Notes: generated by a model from the sequence alone, not told the origin. 49,258 bases of DNA from Gemmatimonadota bacterium (GCA_003248075.1 QJYK01000234.1:1-49258), one strand, 5' to 3'. Shown: positions 8,285 to 17,164, counted from the first letter of the stretch. Made by a program: numbers and translations.

Positions 8285-9445
8285 ATGCAGGAGAGGAAAC
8301 CCAACGGCTTCGCGCTGCCCGCGGCGATCGGGGGACTGGTCATCGTGGGGGTGCTGGTCACCGCCGGCTTCTACATGGCGCGTCAGGAGGTGAGGATCGG
8401 CGTGGCGAGTAGGCACGCCGCCATGGCGGTCAACATCGCCCAGACCGGCGCCAACGACGTGATGGCCAATTGGAACGGATATCAGCTCGGGTCCATCCCG
8501 CTCTGGGGGGATACCACCATCGTGGACACGATCGCCTCCGGGATCTGGTCCGTCACCGTGTCCAACCTGAACGGCAAGCTCTACTTCCTGAACTCCGAGG
8601 GAGAGGTCACCGAGGGCGGCGCGTTGTGGTCCGGCGCCACGCGCAGCCTGGGCGTCCTCACGCGGATCCTCTACGCGGACATCGATCCGCCCGCGGCGCT
8701 GACCACCCGGGGAAAGACGACCATCAAGGGTGGAGCCCAGGTACACGGCGAAGACGCGGACCCGAGCAGCTGGTCCGGGTACTGCTCCGGCACGCTGACG
8801 GACAAGCCGGGCGTCCTCACCAACGACACCAGCGCTCTGGGCGGGCTCGGCGTCGCGGCAGTGACGGGGACGCCGCCCTACGACCAGGACTCCACCATCG
8901 TGGACTCGACGTTCACCACCTTCGGGGACCTGACCTGGGACGAGCTGGTCGCGCTGGCCAAGGCCGACGGGAAGGACGTCAGCTCCATCGGAACGAGCAT
9001 CGCCACCGTGCTTCCCGACTCCGTGGGATCGATCTGCCGGACCAGCACGCTGACCAACTGGGGAGATCCGCGGAGCCCCGCCGCCGCGTGCGGCTCCTAT
9101 TTCCCCCTCGTCTATCACAAGGGACCCATCCTCACGATCCAGTCCGGCGGGTACGGGCAGGGGATCCTGCTCGTGGACGGGACGCTGGACCTGCGCGGGA
9201 ACTTCGTCTTCAACGGCCTGGTGATCGTGCAGGGAACGTTCCAGACGCAGGGCTCGGGGAACCGGGTCTACGGCGCCGTCATGGCGTCCAACGCGGACTT
9301 CGACTCCCAGAGCCTGGTCGGTGGCTCCGTGGTGCAGAACTCCACCTGTGCGGTGGAGCGCGCGATCCTGAACAACTCGAGTCTATCGAGGGTCCGTCCG
9401 CTCGCGATAAGGAGTTGGATCGACCTCTCGGGAGTGGTGAACTGA
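8285..9445 (+). CDS. Minor pilin-like protein, PilX/GspK type (set 2)
   Basis: This 386-residue protein begins MQERKPNG and then FALPAAIGGLVIVGVLVTAGFYMARQE. It is a prepilin-like start lacking Glu+5, as in PilX/GspK cap subunits. The helix is followed by GVASRHAAMAVNIAQTGANDVMANW, the usual PilX pattern. The C-terminal third (GQGILLVDGTLDLRGNFVFNG... VYGAVMAS) is a repetitive beta-rich module resembling the end of the protein at 5262, which supports common descent of the two sets. ATG 8285 has a GGAG site 7-8 nt upstream; the upstream open frame overlaps PilW and lacks the motif. It is the last gene before the pilM promoter region. Confidence 0.75.
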   Translation: MQERKPNGFALPAAIGGLVIVGVLVTAGFYMARQEVRIGVASRHAAMAVNIAQTGANDVMANWNGYQLGSIPLWGDTTIVDTIASGIWSVTVSNLNGKLYFLNSEGEVTEGGALWSGATRSLGVLTRILYADIDPPAALTTRGKTTIKGGAQVHGEDADPSSWSGYCSGTLTDKPGVLTNDTSALGGLGVAAVTGTPPYDQDSTIVDSTFTTFGDLTWDELVALAKADGKDVSSIGTSIATVLPDSVGSICRTSTLTNWGDPRSPAAACGSYFPLVYHKGPILTIQSGGYGQGILLVDGTLDLRGNFVFNGLVIVQGTFQTQGSGNRVYGAVMASNADFDSQSLVGGSVVQNSTCAVERAILNNSSLSRVRPLAIRSWIDLSGVVN

Positions 9446-9551
9446 GGGCGGGAAAAGCCTGCCGTGCCCGGGCGATCCGGTCGGGCCGCCGGCCGATCAT
9501 GGAATCAAATGTTTACCGATTTTTTCATTTTGCACCAGAGCGGGGTTGTTC

Positions 9552-9581
9552 TTGACAAGGCTTGACTTTCGGTGGTAGTCT
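9552..9581 (+). promoter_or_regulatory. Sigma-70-type promoter upstream of pilM
   Basis: A consensus -35 TTGACA lies at 9552-9557. An 18-bp spacer follows, then TAGTCT at 9576-9581 as the -10. An AT-rich stretch just upstream (about 9502-9533, with a run of six T) is unusual in this GC-rich region and looks like an UP element. The 190-nt gap 9446-9635 carries no gene. This separates pilMNOPQ from the preceding sigma-54-linked minor-pilin unit. Confidence 0.6.
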
Positions 9582-9635
9582 GAACCCGGCATTCCGGGGA
9601 AAATCTGTTCCTCACACCCAGTGGCGGGCGCACAC

Positions 9636-10670
9636 ATGGGCTTTCTCGGACGCAAACGCACCTCCATAGGGCTGGACATAGGCTCCGGCTTCGTGAAGGT
9701 GGTCGAGGTGGACCACTCGGGAGCCCAGCCCGAGGTGGTCCGCGTCGCTATGCGCCCGCTCCTCCCGGACGCGATCGTGGAGGGGGAGATCATGGACTAC
9801 GGTCTCGTCTCCGACACCGTCCGGGGCCTCTTCCAGGAGATGGGCGTCAAGGGCGCCGAGGTCGTGACCGCCGTGGGCGGCCACGACGTGATCATCAAGA
9901 AGATCGAGATGGATCGGATGAAGGAGGCGGATGCCCGCGAGGTCATCCGCTGGGAGGCCGAGCAGCATGTGCCCTTCGACATCAAGAGCGTCGAGCTCGA
10001 CTTCCAGATCCTGAATCCGCAGGACGAGGGGCTGCAGATGGAGGTGCTCCTCGTCGCTGCCAAGAGGGAGCTCGTCGACAACAAGATCGGGCTCCTCCAG
10101 GACGCGGGCATCAACCCGAGGGTGATCGACATCGACGCGTTCGCCCTCCACAATGCCTTCGAGCACAACTACCCGGGGACTCGCAACGGCGTGATCGCGC
10201 TCGTCAACGTCGGCCACGAGACCACGAACGTGAGCATCCTGGAGAACGGCGTCCCGATCCTTACCCGGGACATCCCCTTCGGGTCGCGTCGCATCCGCGA
10301 AGATCTACAGAGGGAGCGTGGCCTGACCGCGGAGCAGGCGGAGGACGTCGTGCAGGCCAGGGAGACGGTGGAGGATCTCGAGCGCTTCGTCGAGTCCTCC
10401 GCCGATGAGATCGCGGTCGGCATCGAGCGGGCGAGTGCCTTCCTGATGACGCGGGACGACGGAGCGATGCTGGGCAAGATCTACCTCAGTGGCGGCGGCG
10501 CGCGCGTCCCGGGAATGGTCGAGGCGCTGGGTCGTCGCATGAACGTCGAGACGCATCTGGTCAACCCGTTCGAGCGGGTTCCGGTGCGTCCCGGCGCGGC
10601 GGGAGGGCTGTCCATCGACGAAGCAGCGCCTATGCTGCTGCTTCCACTCGGGCTGGCACTGCGCCAGTGA
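9636..10670 (+). CDS. pilM: Type IV pilus inner-membrane platform protein PilM
   Basis: PilM is a cytoplasmic actin-like protein that anchors the alignment complex by binding the N-terminal peptide of PilN. This 344-residue product opens with MGFLGRKRTSIGLDIGSGFVKVVEV, the standard PilM N terminus with phosphate-loop DIGS. It also has the actin-fold segments VIALVNVGHETTNVSI (about 185-200) and IYLSGGGARVPGM (about 285-297). A GTG at 9621 could add five residues, but ATG 9636 matches the family start. It leads a pilMNOPQ operon with 23-nt, 3-nt and then overlapping junctions. Confidence 0.95.
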   Translation: MGFLGRKRTSIGLDIGSGFVKVVEVDHSGAQPEVVRVAMRPLLPDAIVEGEIMDYGLVSDTVRGLFQEMGVKGAEVVTAVGGHDVIIKKIEMDRMKEADAREVIRWEAEQHVPFDIKSVELDFQILNPQDEGLQMEVLLVAAKRELVDNKIGLLQDAGINPRVIDIDAFALHNAFEHNYPGTRNGVIALVNVGHETTNVSILENGVPILTRDIPFGSRRIREDLQRERGLTAEQAEDVVQARETVEDLERFVESSADEIAVGIERASAFLMTRDDGAMLGKIYLSGGGARVPGMVEALGRRMNVETHLVNPFERVPVRPGAAGGLSIDEAAPMLLLPLGLALRQ

Positions 10671-10693
10671 GTCGCCAACGACAGGGCTGAGCC

Positions 10694-11395
10694 TTGATCG
10701 AAGTCAATCTACTTCCGGGCGGAAAGAAGCGGGCCTCAGGGGGAGGCGGCCTACCCTTCGCGGGCAGGCTGTCGTCGATGGGGCGCGGCGAGGGTGGCGG
10801 GTCCCGGGACCCGTACACGATCTTCGCCGCTGCGGCAGCCGTCGTCTCGCTGGGGATCATGGCGTGGCTGTTCTTCGGCGTCCGGTCCGATCGCGAGGAG
10901 GCGCAGGTGGCGATCGACTCCGCCGTCCAGGACTCGATCCTGCGGGCGGACCTGATCGGACGCACCAACCAGCTGATGGCGAGACGGGACTCGATCGCCC
11001 AGCGTGTCGCGATCATCCAGCAGATCGATGCGGATCGATTCGTCTGGCCGCACATCCTCGACGAGGTCGCGAGGGCGGTGCCGCAGTACACCTGGCTGCG
11101 CGAGATCACTCAGGTGGGTCTCGATCCCCTCCAGGTCCGCATCGCGGGGCGGGCTGGGAGCACGTTCGCGATCACCAACTTCATGCGCAGCCTCGAGGCC
11201 TCGAGATTCCTTCGAGCCGTGCAGATGGAACGCGCCGAGCAGGCGCAGTCGGAAGAGGACAATTCCGACATCGTCTACGTGTTCGAGTTTCTCGTGACCT
11301 TTGAATCGCCGCCGCTGGACGAGCTGGAGACGGTCCCGCTCTTCGAGGGAGCCGAGGTCTCGATGGCTCCCGCGATCGACAGCACGGGGAGCTGA
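10694..11395 (+). CDS. pilN: Type IV pilus assembly protein PilN
   Basis: This 233-residue bitopic inner-membrane protein begins MIEVNLLPGGKK, the conserved cytoplasmic peptide that docks into PilM. One membrane segment (about 37-57, TIFAAAAAVVSLGIMAWLFF) follows, then a coiled-coil and a periplasmic ferredoxin-like domain. The start is TTG at 10694, the only one that preserves the MIEVNLLPG motif. The linker between peptide and membrane segment is Gly-rich and about 25 residues long. It forms the PilN-PilO heterodimer with the next gene, 3 nt downstream. Confidence 0.93.
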   Translation: MIEVNLLPGGKKRASGGGGLPFAGRLSSMGRGEGGGSRDPYTIFAAAAAVVSLGIMAWLFFGVRSDREEAQVAIDSAVQDSILRADLIGRTNQLMARRDSIAQRVAIIQQIDADRFVWPHILDEVARAVPQYTWLREITQVGLDPLQVRIAGRAGSTFAITNFMRSLEASRFLRAVQMERAEQAQSEEDNSDIVYVFEFLVTFESPPLDELETVPLFEGAEVSMAPAIDSTGS

Positions 11396-11398
11396 GCC

Positions 11399-12013
11399 AT
11401 GGCCTGGTACAACCCCTCGGATCCCCGGCAACGCAATCTCGGCCTCGTCGGCGTGCTGTTGCTCGTCCTTCTCTATCCGTTCTTCAGCTACTGGTACACG
11501 CCCAGGCGGGAGGAAGTGACTGCGATGCAGGAGCGCCTGGAGAACCTGGAGGACCAGAACCGGCGGGCCCAGATCCTCGCGGCTCGAGGCGGTGGCGATC
11601 TCGAGGAGCGCATGGCGCTGTACGAGCGTCACGTCGCGAAGCTCGAGCAGCTCATCCCGGGTGCCGAGGAGGTGGCGGGCCTGGTCGACGACATCTCCAT
11701 CCGCGCGCGGCAGTCGGGCGTGGAGGTGAATCGGATCCTGCCGGAGCCGACCGAGCCGGGCGCCTTCTACTCCAAGACGTCCTATGAGATGAGCATCGTG
11801 GGCGAATACCACAATGTCGCGCGCGTGCTCACCGAGATCGCGAGCCTGTCGCGAATCGTGACGCCGGTGGACCTGGACATGCAGCCCTTCCCGCAGCCCC
11901 AGCTCTTCCCGGAGCTCGAGTCTCCGGTGCTGGCCAACTTCCGCATCGAGACCTACGTCCTGCCAGACCCGGGCGCGCCGCCTCCCACGGGTGCGGCGGG
12001 AGCGGGAGGATGA
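11399..12013 (+). CDS. pilO: Type IV pilus assembly protein PilO
   Basis: This 204-residue bitopic membrane protein has a cytoplasmic N terminus (MAWYNPSDPRQRN), one membrane segment (about 13-32) and a coiled-coil (about 36-90, EEVTAMQERLENLEDQNRRAQ). A periplasmic domain of PilO type follows, with the characteristic VEVNRILPEP and SYEMSIVGEYHNVARVLTEIASLSRIV. It dimerises with PilN and links to PilP. Its stop overlaps the pilP start (ATGA). The C terminus is a Pro/Gly/Ala-rich tail. Confidence 0.92.
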   Translation: MAWYNPSDPRQRNLGLVGVLLLVLLYPFFSYWYTPRREEVTAMQERLENLEDQNRRAQILAARGGGDLEERMALYERHVAKLEQLIPGAEEVAGLVDDISIRARQSGVEVNRILPEPTEPGAFYSKTSYEMSIVGEYHNVARVLTEIASLSRIVTPVDLDMQPFPQPQLFPELESPVLANFRIETYVLPDPGAPPPTGAAGAGG

Positions 12014-12495
12014 CCATGACCCCCCGATTCCGGATCCTGGTCCTCGCGGCGGGCGGCCTCCTCGTGGCGCCGGTCGCGCTTCGCGCACAGGAGCCGCCAC
12101 CGACCCCGCCCCCGCCTCAGCAGGAGCTGGTGGCCGAGCGCGAGGTGTTCACGTACCCCGGAGCCGGTCGGCGCAATCCGTTCAAGCCATTGAGCTCGGG
12201 GTTCGACGGCGCGCCACGCTTCGACCAGCTTCGACTCATGGGGGTCATCTTCTCCGACGATCCGTCGGCGAGCGTCGCCGTGCTGGGGACCAGCACGGTG
12301 CAGATCTCCGAGGACGGCAGCCAGGTCACCCTGCAGGAGGGTCGGGCCTGGTACCTCAAGGTGGGACAATCTCTCGGAAACATCCGGGTCGTCGAGATCC
12401 GCCGCGAGCAGGTCGTGGTGGACGTCGAGGAGTTCGGACTCACGGAGCGCAAGATCATGCAGCTGCAGACCCGGCGCCTGGGAGGTGCCCCATGA
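12010..12495 (+). CDS. pilP: Pilus assembly protein PilP
   Basis: PilP links the PilNO complex to the secretin PilQ in the periplasm. This 161-residue protein has a signal peptide (MTMTPRFRILVLAAGGLLVAPVALRA) cleaved before QEPPP. A Pro-rich linker follows, then the PilP domain: YPGAGRRNPFKPL, RLMGVIF, VTLQEGRAWYLKVGQSLGNIRVVEI. There is no lipobox Cys, so unlike classical PilP it is probably soluble or held only by protein contacts. ATG 12010 overlaps the pilO stop; a second ATG at 12016 is possible. Its stop overlaps the pilQ start. Confidence 0.9.
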   Translation: MTMTPRFRILVLAAGGLLVAPVALRAQEPPPTPPPPQQELVAEREVFTYPGAGRRNPFKPLSSGFDGAPRFDQLRLMGVIFSDDPSASVAVLGTSTVQISEDGSQVTLQEGRAWYLKVGQSLGNIRVVEIRREQVVVDVEEFGLTERKIMQLQTRRLGGAP

Positions 12496-14237
12496 CCCCG
12501 ATGCTCGCCCTCTGGGCAGCGGCGGTGATCTCGTCGAGCGGCCCCGTCACCGAGGTGGCGATCACCCCCGCCGAGGCCGGCACCAGCGTCGTCATCTCGA
12601 TCGAGGGCGACGTCGAGTATCGGGACTTCACGATGGAGGGCCCGTACCGCCTGGTCGTCGACCTCATGGGCGCGCGCCACGCGCTGCCACACGAGGAATT
12701 CGGCGAGATCAACCGGGGCGGCATCCAGTCCGTGCGGACGAGCCAGTACTCGGCGGACGTGGTCCGCGTCGTGCTGATTCTCAACGAGCCCCGGCGCTAT
12801 TCCGTCGCCCCGGACGAGAGGGGGCTGCGCATCACGCTGGACGGCCCCGGCGGTAACTTCCTGCCCTGGTCGTCGGGTCGAACTGCGCTCCCGGCGCCGG
12901 AGCCGGTCGCGACCGACGCGGCTCAGCCGGCGCAGCCGGTGTCGATGCTGCGCCCGGTCCAGAGCCAGAACCGCCGCATCTCCATGCAGTTCACCAACAC
13001 GCCCATCCAGGACGTGCTCCTCACCTTTGCGGCGTTTTCGGGGAAGTCGATCGTGCCGGGCGCGAGCGTCCAGGGACTGGTCACGGCCGACATCCGTGAC
13101 CAACCGTGGGACGTGGCCATGAAGGCGATCCTGGCGCGTCACGGTTTGATCGCCAGGGAAGACGACTACGGCATCATCAATGTCGATGCGATCGCCGACC
13201 TCAACCAGCGTGAGGCCGTCGAGCCGATCATCACCGTCCCCCACCGCATCAACTACGCAACGGCAACCGAGCTCTCGACGGCGGTGAGCCCGCTTTTGAC
13301 CGAGCGAGGGTCGGTGACCACGGGACAGGGCACCAACACCCTGATCGTCAACGACATCCAGAGGGTCCAGGATGCGGTGGCCGCACTGCTCCGCGAGGTG
13401 GACGTGCGCACGCCGCAGGTCTCGATCCAGGCCAAGATCGTCTTCGTGAACCGGACCGACCTCGACGAGCTCGGGCTGACGTATGAGCTGAAGGACTCCC
13501 GGGGAAACCAGCTCAACCAGCTCTCGGGCGGGCTCGCCGACCTCGACGGCGATGGCATCCTCGATCAGGTCGATCAGAACCAGTCGGTCGTCCTCCTGGG
13601 CGGCAACTCGATCGCCGCGCTGGGGAACGCCAAGGAGCGCCTGACGAGCCCGAGCCTGACCCTGCTCAGCTCGCTCGTGATCGGGCGGCATCAGCTGATC
13701 TCGTTCCTGGACGCGCTCTCGCAGGTGCAGCTCAGCGACGTTCAGGCGATCCCCCAGGTCACGACGCTGGACAACCAGCAGGCCCGGCTGAAGGTGGGCA
13801 CTGACGTCCCGGTGCGCACGATCGATGCGGGCGCCACGGGTGCCGGCGGAGGGGCTGCCGGTCAGGGCCTCTTCCCCCGCGCACAGGTCAGCACTGAGGA
13901 GACGGGCATCATCCTCGAGGCCACGCCTCACGTGACCGCGAACGGAAACATCCTGCTCGAGCTGAGCGCGGAGCGTTCGTCCGCGGAGCTGGCCGAGTCG
14001 GACGTGGGCTTCATCAAACAGACGCAGGAAGCTCGGACGCGCGTGCTGGTGGAGGACGGCGAGACCGCCGTCATCGCCGGGCTGACGCAGACCGAGCGCA
14101 ACGAGGTGAGAACCGGCATCCCCCTCCTCATGGACCTTCCCTTGATCGGGCGCCTCTTCAGGGTCAATCGAGAGCAGACGGTCCAGCGTGATCTGATCAT
14201 CCTCGTCACCCCGCACATCGTGGGCGGAACCAACTGA
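12492..14237 (+). CDS. pilQ: Type IV pilus secretin PilQ
   Basis: PilQ is the outer-membrane secretin through which the pilus exits. The 581-residue product starts with a short signal peptide. One AMIN domain follows (about 20-118), which in other PilQ proteins binds peptidoglycan. After it come a linker (about 125-160), an STN/N0-like domain (about 163-235, FTNTPIQDVLLTFAAFSGKSIV), an N1 secretin domain (about 245-305) and the secretin barrel (about 305-580). The barrel carries the family motifs VPVRTID, TGIILEATPHV and GIPLLMDLPLIGRLFR. ATG 12492 overlaps the pilP stop; the open frame upstream is only the pilP region in another frame. Bacteria with larger PilQ often have two or more AMIN domains. 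Confidence 0.95.
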   Translation: MTPMLALWAAAVISSSGPVTEVAITPAEAGTSVVISIEGDVEYRDFTMEGPYRLVVDLMGARHALPHEEFGEINRGGIQSVRTSQYSADVVRVVLILNEPRRYSVAPDERGLRITLDGPGGNFLPWSSGRTALPAPEPVATDAAQPAQPVSMLRPVQSQNRRISMQFTNTPIQDVLLTFAAFSGKSIVPGASVQGLVTADIRDQPWDVAMKAILARHGLIAREDDYGIINVDAIADLNQREAVEPIITVPHRINYATATELSTAVSPLLTERGSVTTGQGTNTLIVNDIQRVQDAVAALLREVDVRTPQVSIQAKIVFVNRTDLDELGLTYELKDSRGNQLNQLSGGLADLDGDGILDQVDQNQSVVLLGGNSIAALGNAKERLTSPSLTLLSSLVIGRHQLISFLDALSQVQLSDVQAIPQVTTLDNQQARLKVGTDVPVRTIDAGATGAGGGAAGQGLFPRAQVSTEETGIILEATPHVTANGNILLELSAERSSAELAESDVGFIKQTQEARTRVLVEDGETAVIAGLTQTERNEVRTGIPLLMDLPLIGRLFRVNREQTVQRDLIILVTPHIVGGTN

Positions 14238-14262
14238 TCGGGTCGATCGGGAGCGACGGAAC

Positions 14263-17052
14263 ATGCGCCGGAATGGACTGATGGGATTCCACCCCCTCGC
14301 CAAAGGGGTGGCACTGGGGGGTGCCTTCCTCTTGGCTGCGTGCGACGGTGAGAACCTCTTCACGTCACCGAACGGCCCCGGCGTGAACAGAGGTGGGGAC
14401 GACTCAGACGCTCCGACCGTCACGATCAACGTGCCGCGTGGAGACTCGCTCTCGGCGCGACCGCTCGGGGACTCGGTCTTCGTGTCCGTCCACCTGACCG
14501 ACGACGTCGGGGTGACGGAAGTACAGTTCGCTGGAATCGCGAAACGGGGGGACCCGAACCTCGGAACCGACGTGGTGGTGCCGCGCTTCCTCGTGAAGAC
14601 CGTCACGCTCCCCGACGGCGTGCGGGACACGACGCTGACCCGATACCTCGTGCCCACGAACGACCTGACCCGGGAGACCGCGTACATCGTGGTGGCTGCC
14701 TCCGACAGCGTGGGCCACGTCGCCTCCGACACGGTCGGGATCATCCTCGGCGGCCCGGACGTCGAGCTCTCCAACGTGGAGGACGGACAGACGGTCCAGG
14801 CCGGGCTCAACCTCAGCGTGCGCGTGCGCGCCTACGATCCGCAGGGTATCGGGCAGGTCAGATTGGACGTGGGCGGCGCCTTCACCGCGTCGGTGGTGCG
14901 CGCGGTGAACCCCGCGCGCGACTCGGTCACGGTCGACACCGTGGTGGCGATTCCGAGCGGGATCCAGGGGCAGATCCAGCTGGTGGCGGTCGCGCGCAAC
15001 ACGCTCGACATCGCGGGACAGGACGGACCGATCACGCTGACCGTGGTCACCGGAGGCGCGGCGGATACGATCGCCCCGCGGCTGAAGCACACCACCACGG
15101 CCCCCGAGCGCATGGAGCTCCGGGACCGGGTCACGGTGTCGGTCACAGGCAGCGACAACGCCCAGGGGACCGGCGTCCGCCTGGTGGGCTACACCGCGTT
15201 GGCCATCTCACCGAGCCGGGCCGACACGGTCATCCGCACGGCGCAGACGGAGTTCTCGCCCGCCCGCACAGGCAACGTGTCGACTTCGTTCACGTTCCAG
15301 CCGTTCAACGTCGATTCTCTGAGTCTGCCCGATACCCTCGTCTTCGAGGTCACGAGCTGGATGGTCGACGCCGCGGGCAACGCCGCCGCGAGCGTCGGAG
15401 CCGACACGGTCGTCGCCCTGCCGACCACGACCTCCGCCACCGGTGAGACGCTCGCGCTCGGTCGTCCGGGTGGACGCATCACCCGGACGATCGTGGCCGG
15501 GAACACGGTGGTGCTGCCGGCGGGTGGTAAGGTCCTGGACGCGGCGGTGGACACGGCGCGGCGCCGGCTCTACCTGTCGAACATCGAGCGCAACCGCCTG
15601 GAGGTCTTCGACCTCCAGACCGAGACCTTCCGGGAAGCCATCGGGGTCGGGTCGGAGCCGTGGGGTCTGGCGTTCACCCGGGACAACGACTCCCTGTGGG
15701 TGGCGAACTCGGGCGGTACCAACCTGTCGGTGGTCGACCTCGACAACGAGCGGGAGGTGGACAACGTCCGCTTCCTCACTCCGGACGTCGTCCTCTTCGA
15801 CATCGAGCTCAAGAACAGCGATGCCGGCACCCAATATCTGATCACCCCGCGCCCGGTCCCGTCGTCGGCCGGCTTCTCGGACCGCCCCCAGTACGTCGGC
15901 GTGGACTCGTACGGCAATATCATCTACTCGACCCGGTCCACGCCCCTCGGCGAGCTGGGCACGGCCCGGAAGGGATACTTCCAGTCCGGGTGGCAGCGCT
16001 CCGAGGCGAAGATCTTCGTGGAGCATGGGGAGGTGGACCTGCAGCAGAACTTCTGGGCGATCGCGCACATCGATTCGATCTCCACCGCGGTGGACACCCT
16101 GAGCGTGGACTCGTTGGGTGTGCCCACGATCGCGTCGCGGATGGGCCTATTCGATCACGTGCCCGGCTACCCGAGCCAGGTCATCAGCGGCATCGCGAAG
16201 TCCTCCGAGCTCGACGCGGTGCAGACGGCCGCGGCACAGCTGATCGCCGCGGGGTCGGACGTGTTCGTCGTGACCGGCGCCAAGTGGAACATTCCGAACC
16301 TCGCTTTCCTTGACACGACCTACGTGGCGGCGTCGGGTGACGGAAGCTGGGTCAGTGTCGGCGAAGGCGGCGCCGAGGGAGCCGGCCGCGTCCTGAGCTA
16401 TCGAGCCAGCCCCGGAGACATCACCGCGCTGAGCGGGTGGGTCCAGGTCTCCGACCTCCTGACCAACCCCTCGGACGAGGTCCGGGGCCTCGGTCTCAAC
16501 TACGACGGGACCCTGGGCGTCGTGCGCGGGCGCTTCGCCTCGTACTTCTTCAGCCCACCGGACCTGCGGCTTCAGGGCGTCACCGACATCGCACAGTCGG
16601 AGGACGGACAGGGGGGCACATTGCATCCCCTGCACGCCAACTTCCGGACCCTGGAGAACCTCGGCGGTCAGTACCGGCCCGACACCCATCTGGCGTTCGT
16701 GGCCACCGGCGTGGGGACCGTGGACATCATCGACACCCAGCGCTTCACGCGGATCGGCCGCATGTTCATCCGGGACGTGGTGACCGGTCCGCTGCGCGCC
16801 GCCATGCCGTTCCCCGGCGACAACGCAGGTTTCCGGTGCGCCACGCTCCCGGTCACCGACATGCACGGCACCTTCATCGGAAACGCGATCCAGGTGTACG
16901 AGGGCGGCGACTTCCGACGTCCGATCGTGCCCGACGGCATCACCGAAGACAGCTGCATCGTCGTCAAGCTGTTCGGCACGACCTCGGGCGGAGGCGTGGT
17001 GGTGATCGACGTCCGCAAGGCCGATGTCCTGAGGGAGCACCCGGAGCGGTAA
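14263..17052 (+). CDS. Large lipoprotein with Ig-like and beta-propeller regions, function unknown
   Basis: This 929-residue secreted protein has a lipoprotein signal with LLAAC (Cys27) and a Gly/Asp-rich linker. Three stretches resemble bacterial Ig-like modules (about 45-140, 165-265 and 270-390), with repeated phrases such as DNAQGTGVRLVGY and VVAASDSVGHVASDTVGI. From about 410 a YVTN-type propeller begins (ARRRLYLSNIERNRLEVFDLQT, then EPWGLAFTRDNDSLWVANSGGTNLSVVDLD). It may run to about 850, where FVATGVGTVDIIDTQRFTRIGRM is a late blade. It directly follows pilQ by 25 nt and precedes a hairpin pair, so it is probably the last gene of the pilM-Q unit. A pilus-associated adhesin or PilY1 analogue is possible, but no PilY1 motif was seen. 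Confidence 0.7.
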   Translation: MRRNGLMGFHPLAKGVALGGAFLLAACDGENLFTSPNGPGVNRGGDDSDAPTVTINVPRGDSLSARPLGDSVFVSVHLTDDVGVTEVQFAGIAKRGDPNLGTDVVVPRFLVKTVTLPDGVRDTTLTRYLVPTNDLTRETAYIVVAASDSVGHVASDTVGIILGGPDVELSNVEDGQTVQAGLNLSVRVRAYDPQGIGQVRLDVGGAFTASVVRAVNPARDSVTVDTVVAIPSGIQGQIQLVAVARNTLDIAGQDGPITLTVVTGGAADTIAPRLKHTTTAPERMELRDRVTVSVTGSDNAQGTGVRLVGYTALAISPSRADTVIRTAQTEFSPARTGNVSTSFTFQPFNVDSLSLPDTLVFEVTSWMVDAAGNAAASVGADTVVALPTTTSATGETLALGRPGGRITRTIVAGNTVVLPAGGKVLDAAVDTARRRLYLSNIERNRLEVFDLQTETFREAIGVGSEPWGLAFTRDNDSLWVANSGGTNLSVVDLDNEREVDNVRFLTPDVVLFDIELKNSDAGTQYLITPRPVPSSAGFSDRPQYVGVDSYGNIIYSTRSTPLGELGTARKGYFQSGWQRSEAKIFVEHGEVDLQQNFWAIAHIDSISTAVDTLSVDSLGVPTIASRMGLFDHVPGYPSQVISGIAKSSELDAVQTAAAQLIAAGSDVFVVTGAKWNIPNLAFLDTTYVAASGDGSWVSVGEGGAEGAGRVLSYRASPGDITALSGWVQVSDLLTNPSDEVRGLGLNYDGTLGVVRGRFASYFFSPPDLRLQGVTDIAQSEDGQGGTLHPLHANFRTLENLGGQYRPDTHLAFVATGVGTVDIIDTQRFTRIGRMFIRDVVTGPLRAAMPFPGDNAGFRCATLPVTDMHGTFIGNAIQVYEGGDFRRPIVPDGITEDSCIVVKLFGTTSGGGVVVIDVRKADVLREHPER

Positions 17053-17096
17053 CTGTCCCACGGCCCGGTCCGCGGGCCGGCACGAGCGACGCGCAG

Positions 17097-17128
17097 GAGC
17101 GCGGCATCCCTTGTGGGGTGCCGCGCTC
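17097..17128 (+). terminator. Hairpin terminator after the lipoprotein gene
   Basis: Arms 17097-17110 (gagcgcggcatccc) and 17115-17128 (ggggtgccgcgctc) form a 14-bp stem with one G-U pair and a TTGT loop. A short pyrimidine-rich stretch follows. It lies 45 nt after the lipoprotein stop and probably ends the pilM-Q-lipoprotein transcript. Confidence 0.65.
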
Positions 17129-17143
17129 GTCCTATCGTAGGGG

Positions 17144-17164
17144 GCCCGACTCCGCCGGGCTTTT
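17144..17164 (+). terminator. Second hairpin with T-run just before aroC
   Basis: Arms GCCCG (17144-17148) and CGGGC (17156-17160), with a 7-nt loop, are followed directly by TTTT. It is short but has the classical Rho-independent layout. It may back up the stronger hairpin at 17097, or it may lie in the aroC leader as an attenuator; the aroC start is only 27 nt beyond. Confidence 0.5.

Noticed and set aside
12117-14810. A very long open frame (897 codons) on the minus strand opposite pilP-pilQ
   Set aside because: Its composition is typical of an antisense shadow of GC-rich coding DNA (Arg/Asp/His-rich, no domain), and the plus strand has complete pilP, pilQ and the start of the lipoprotein.
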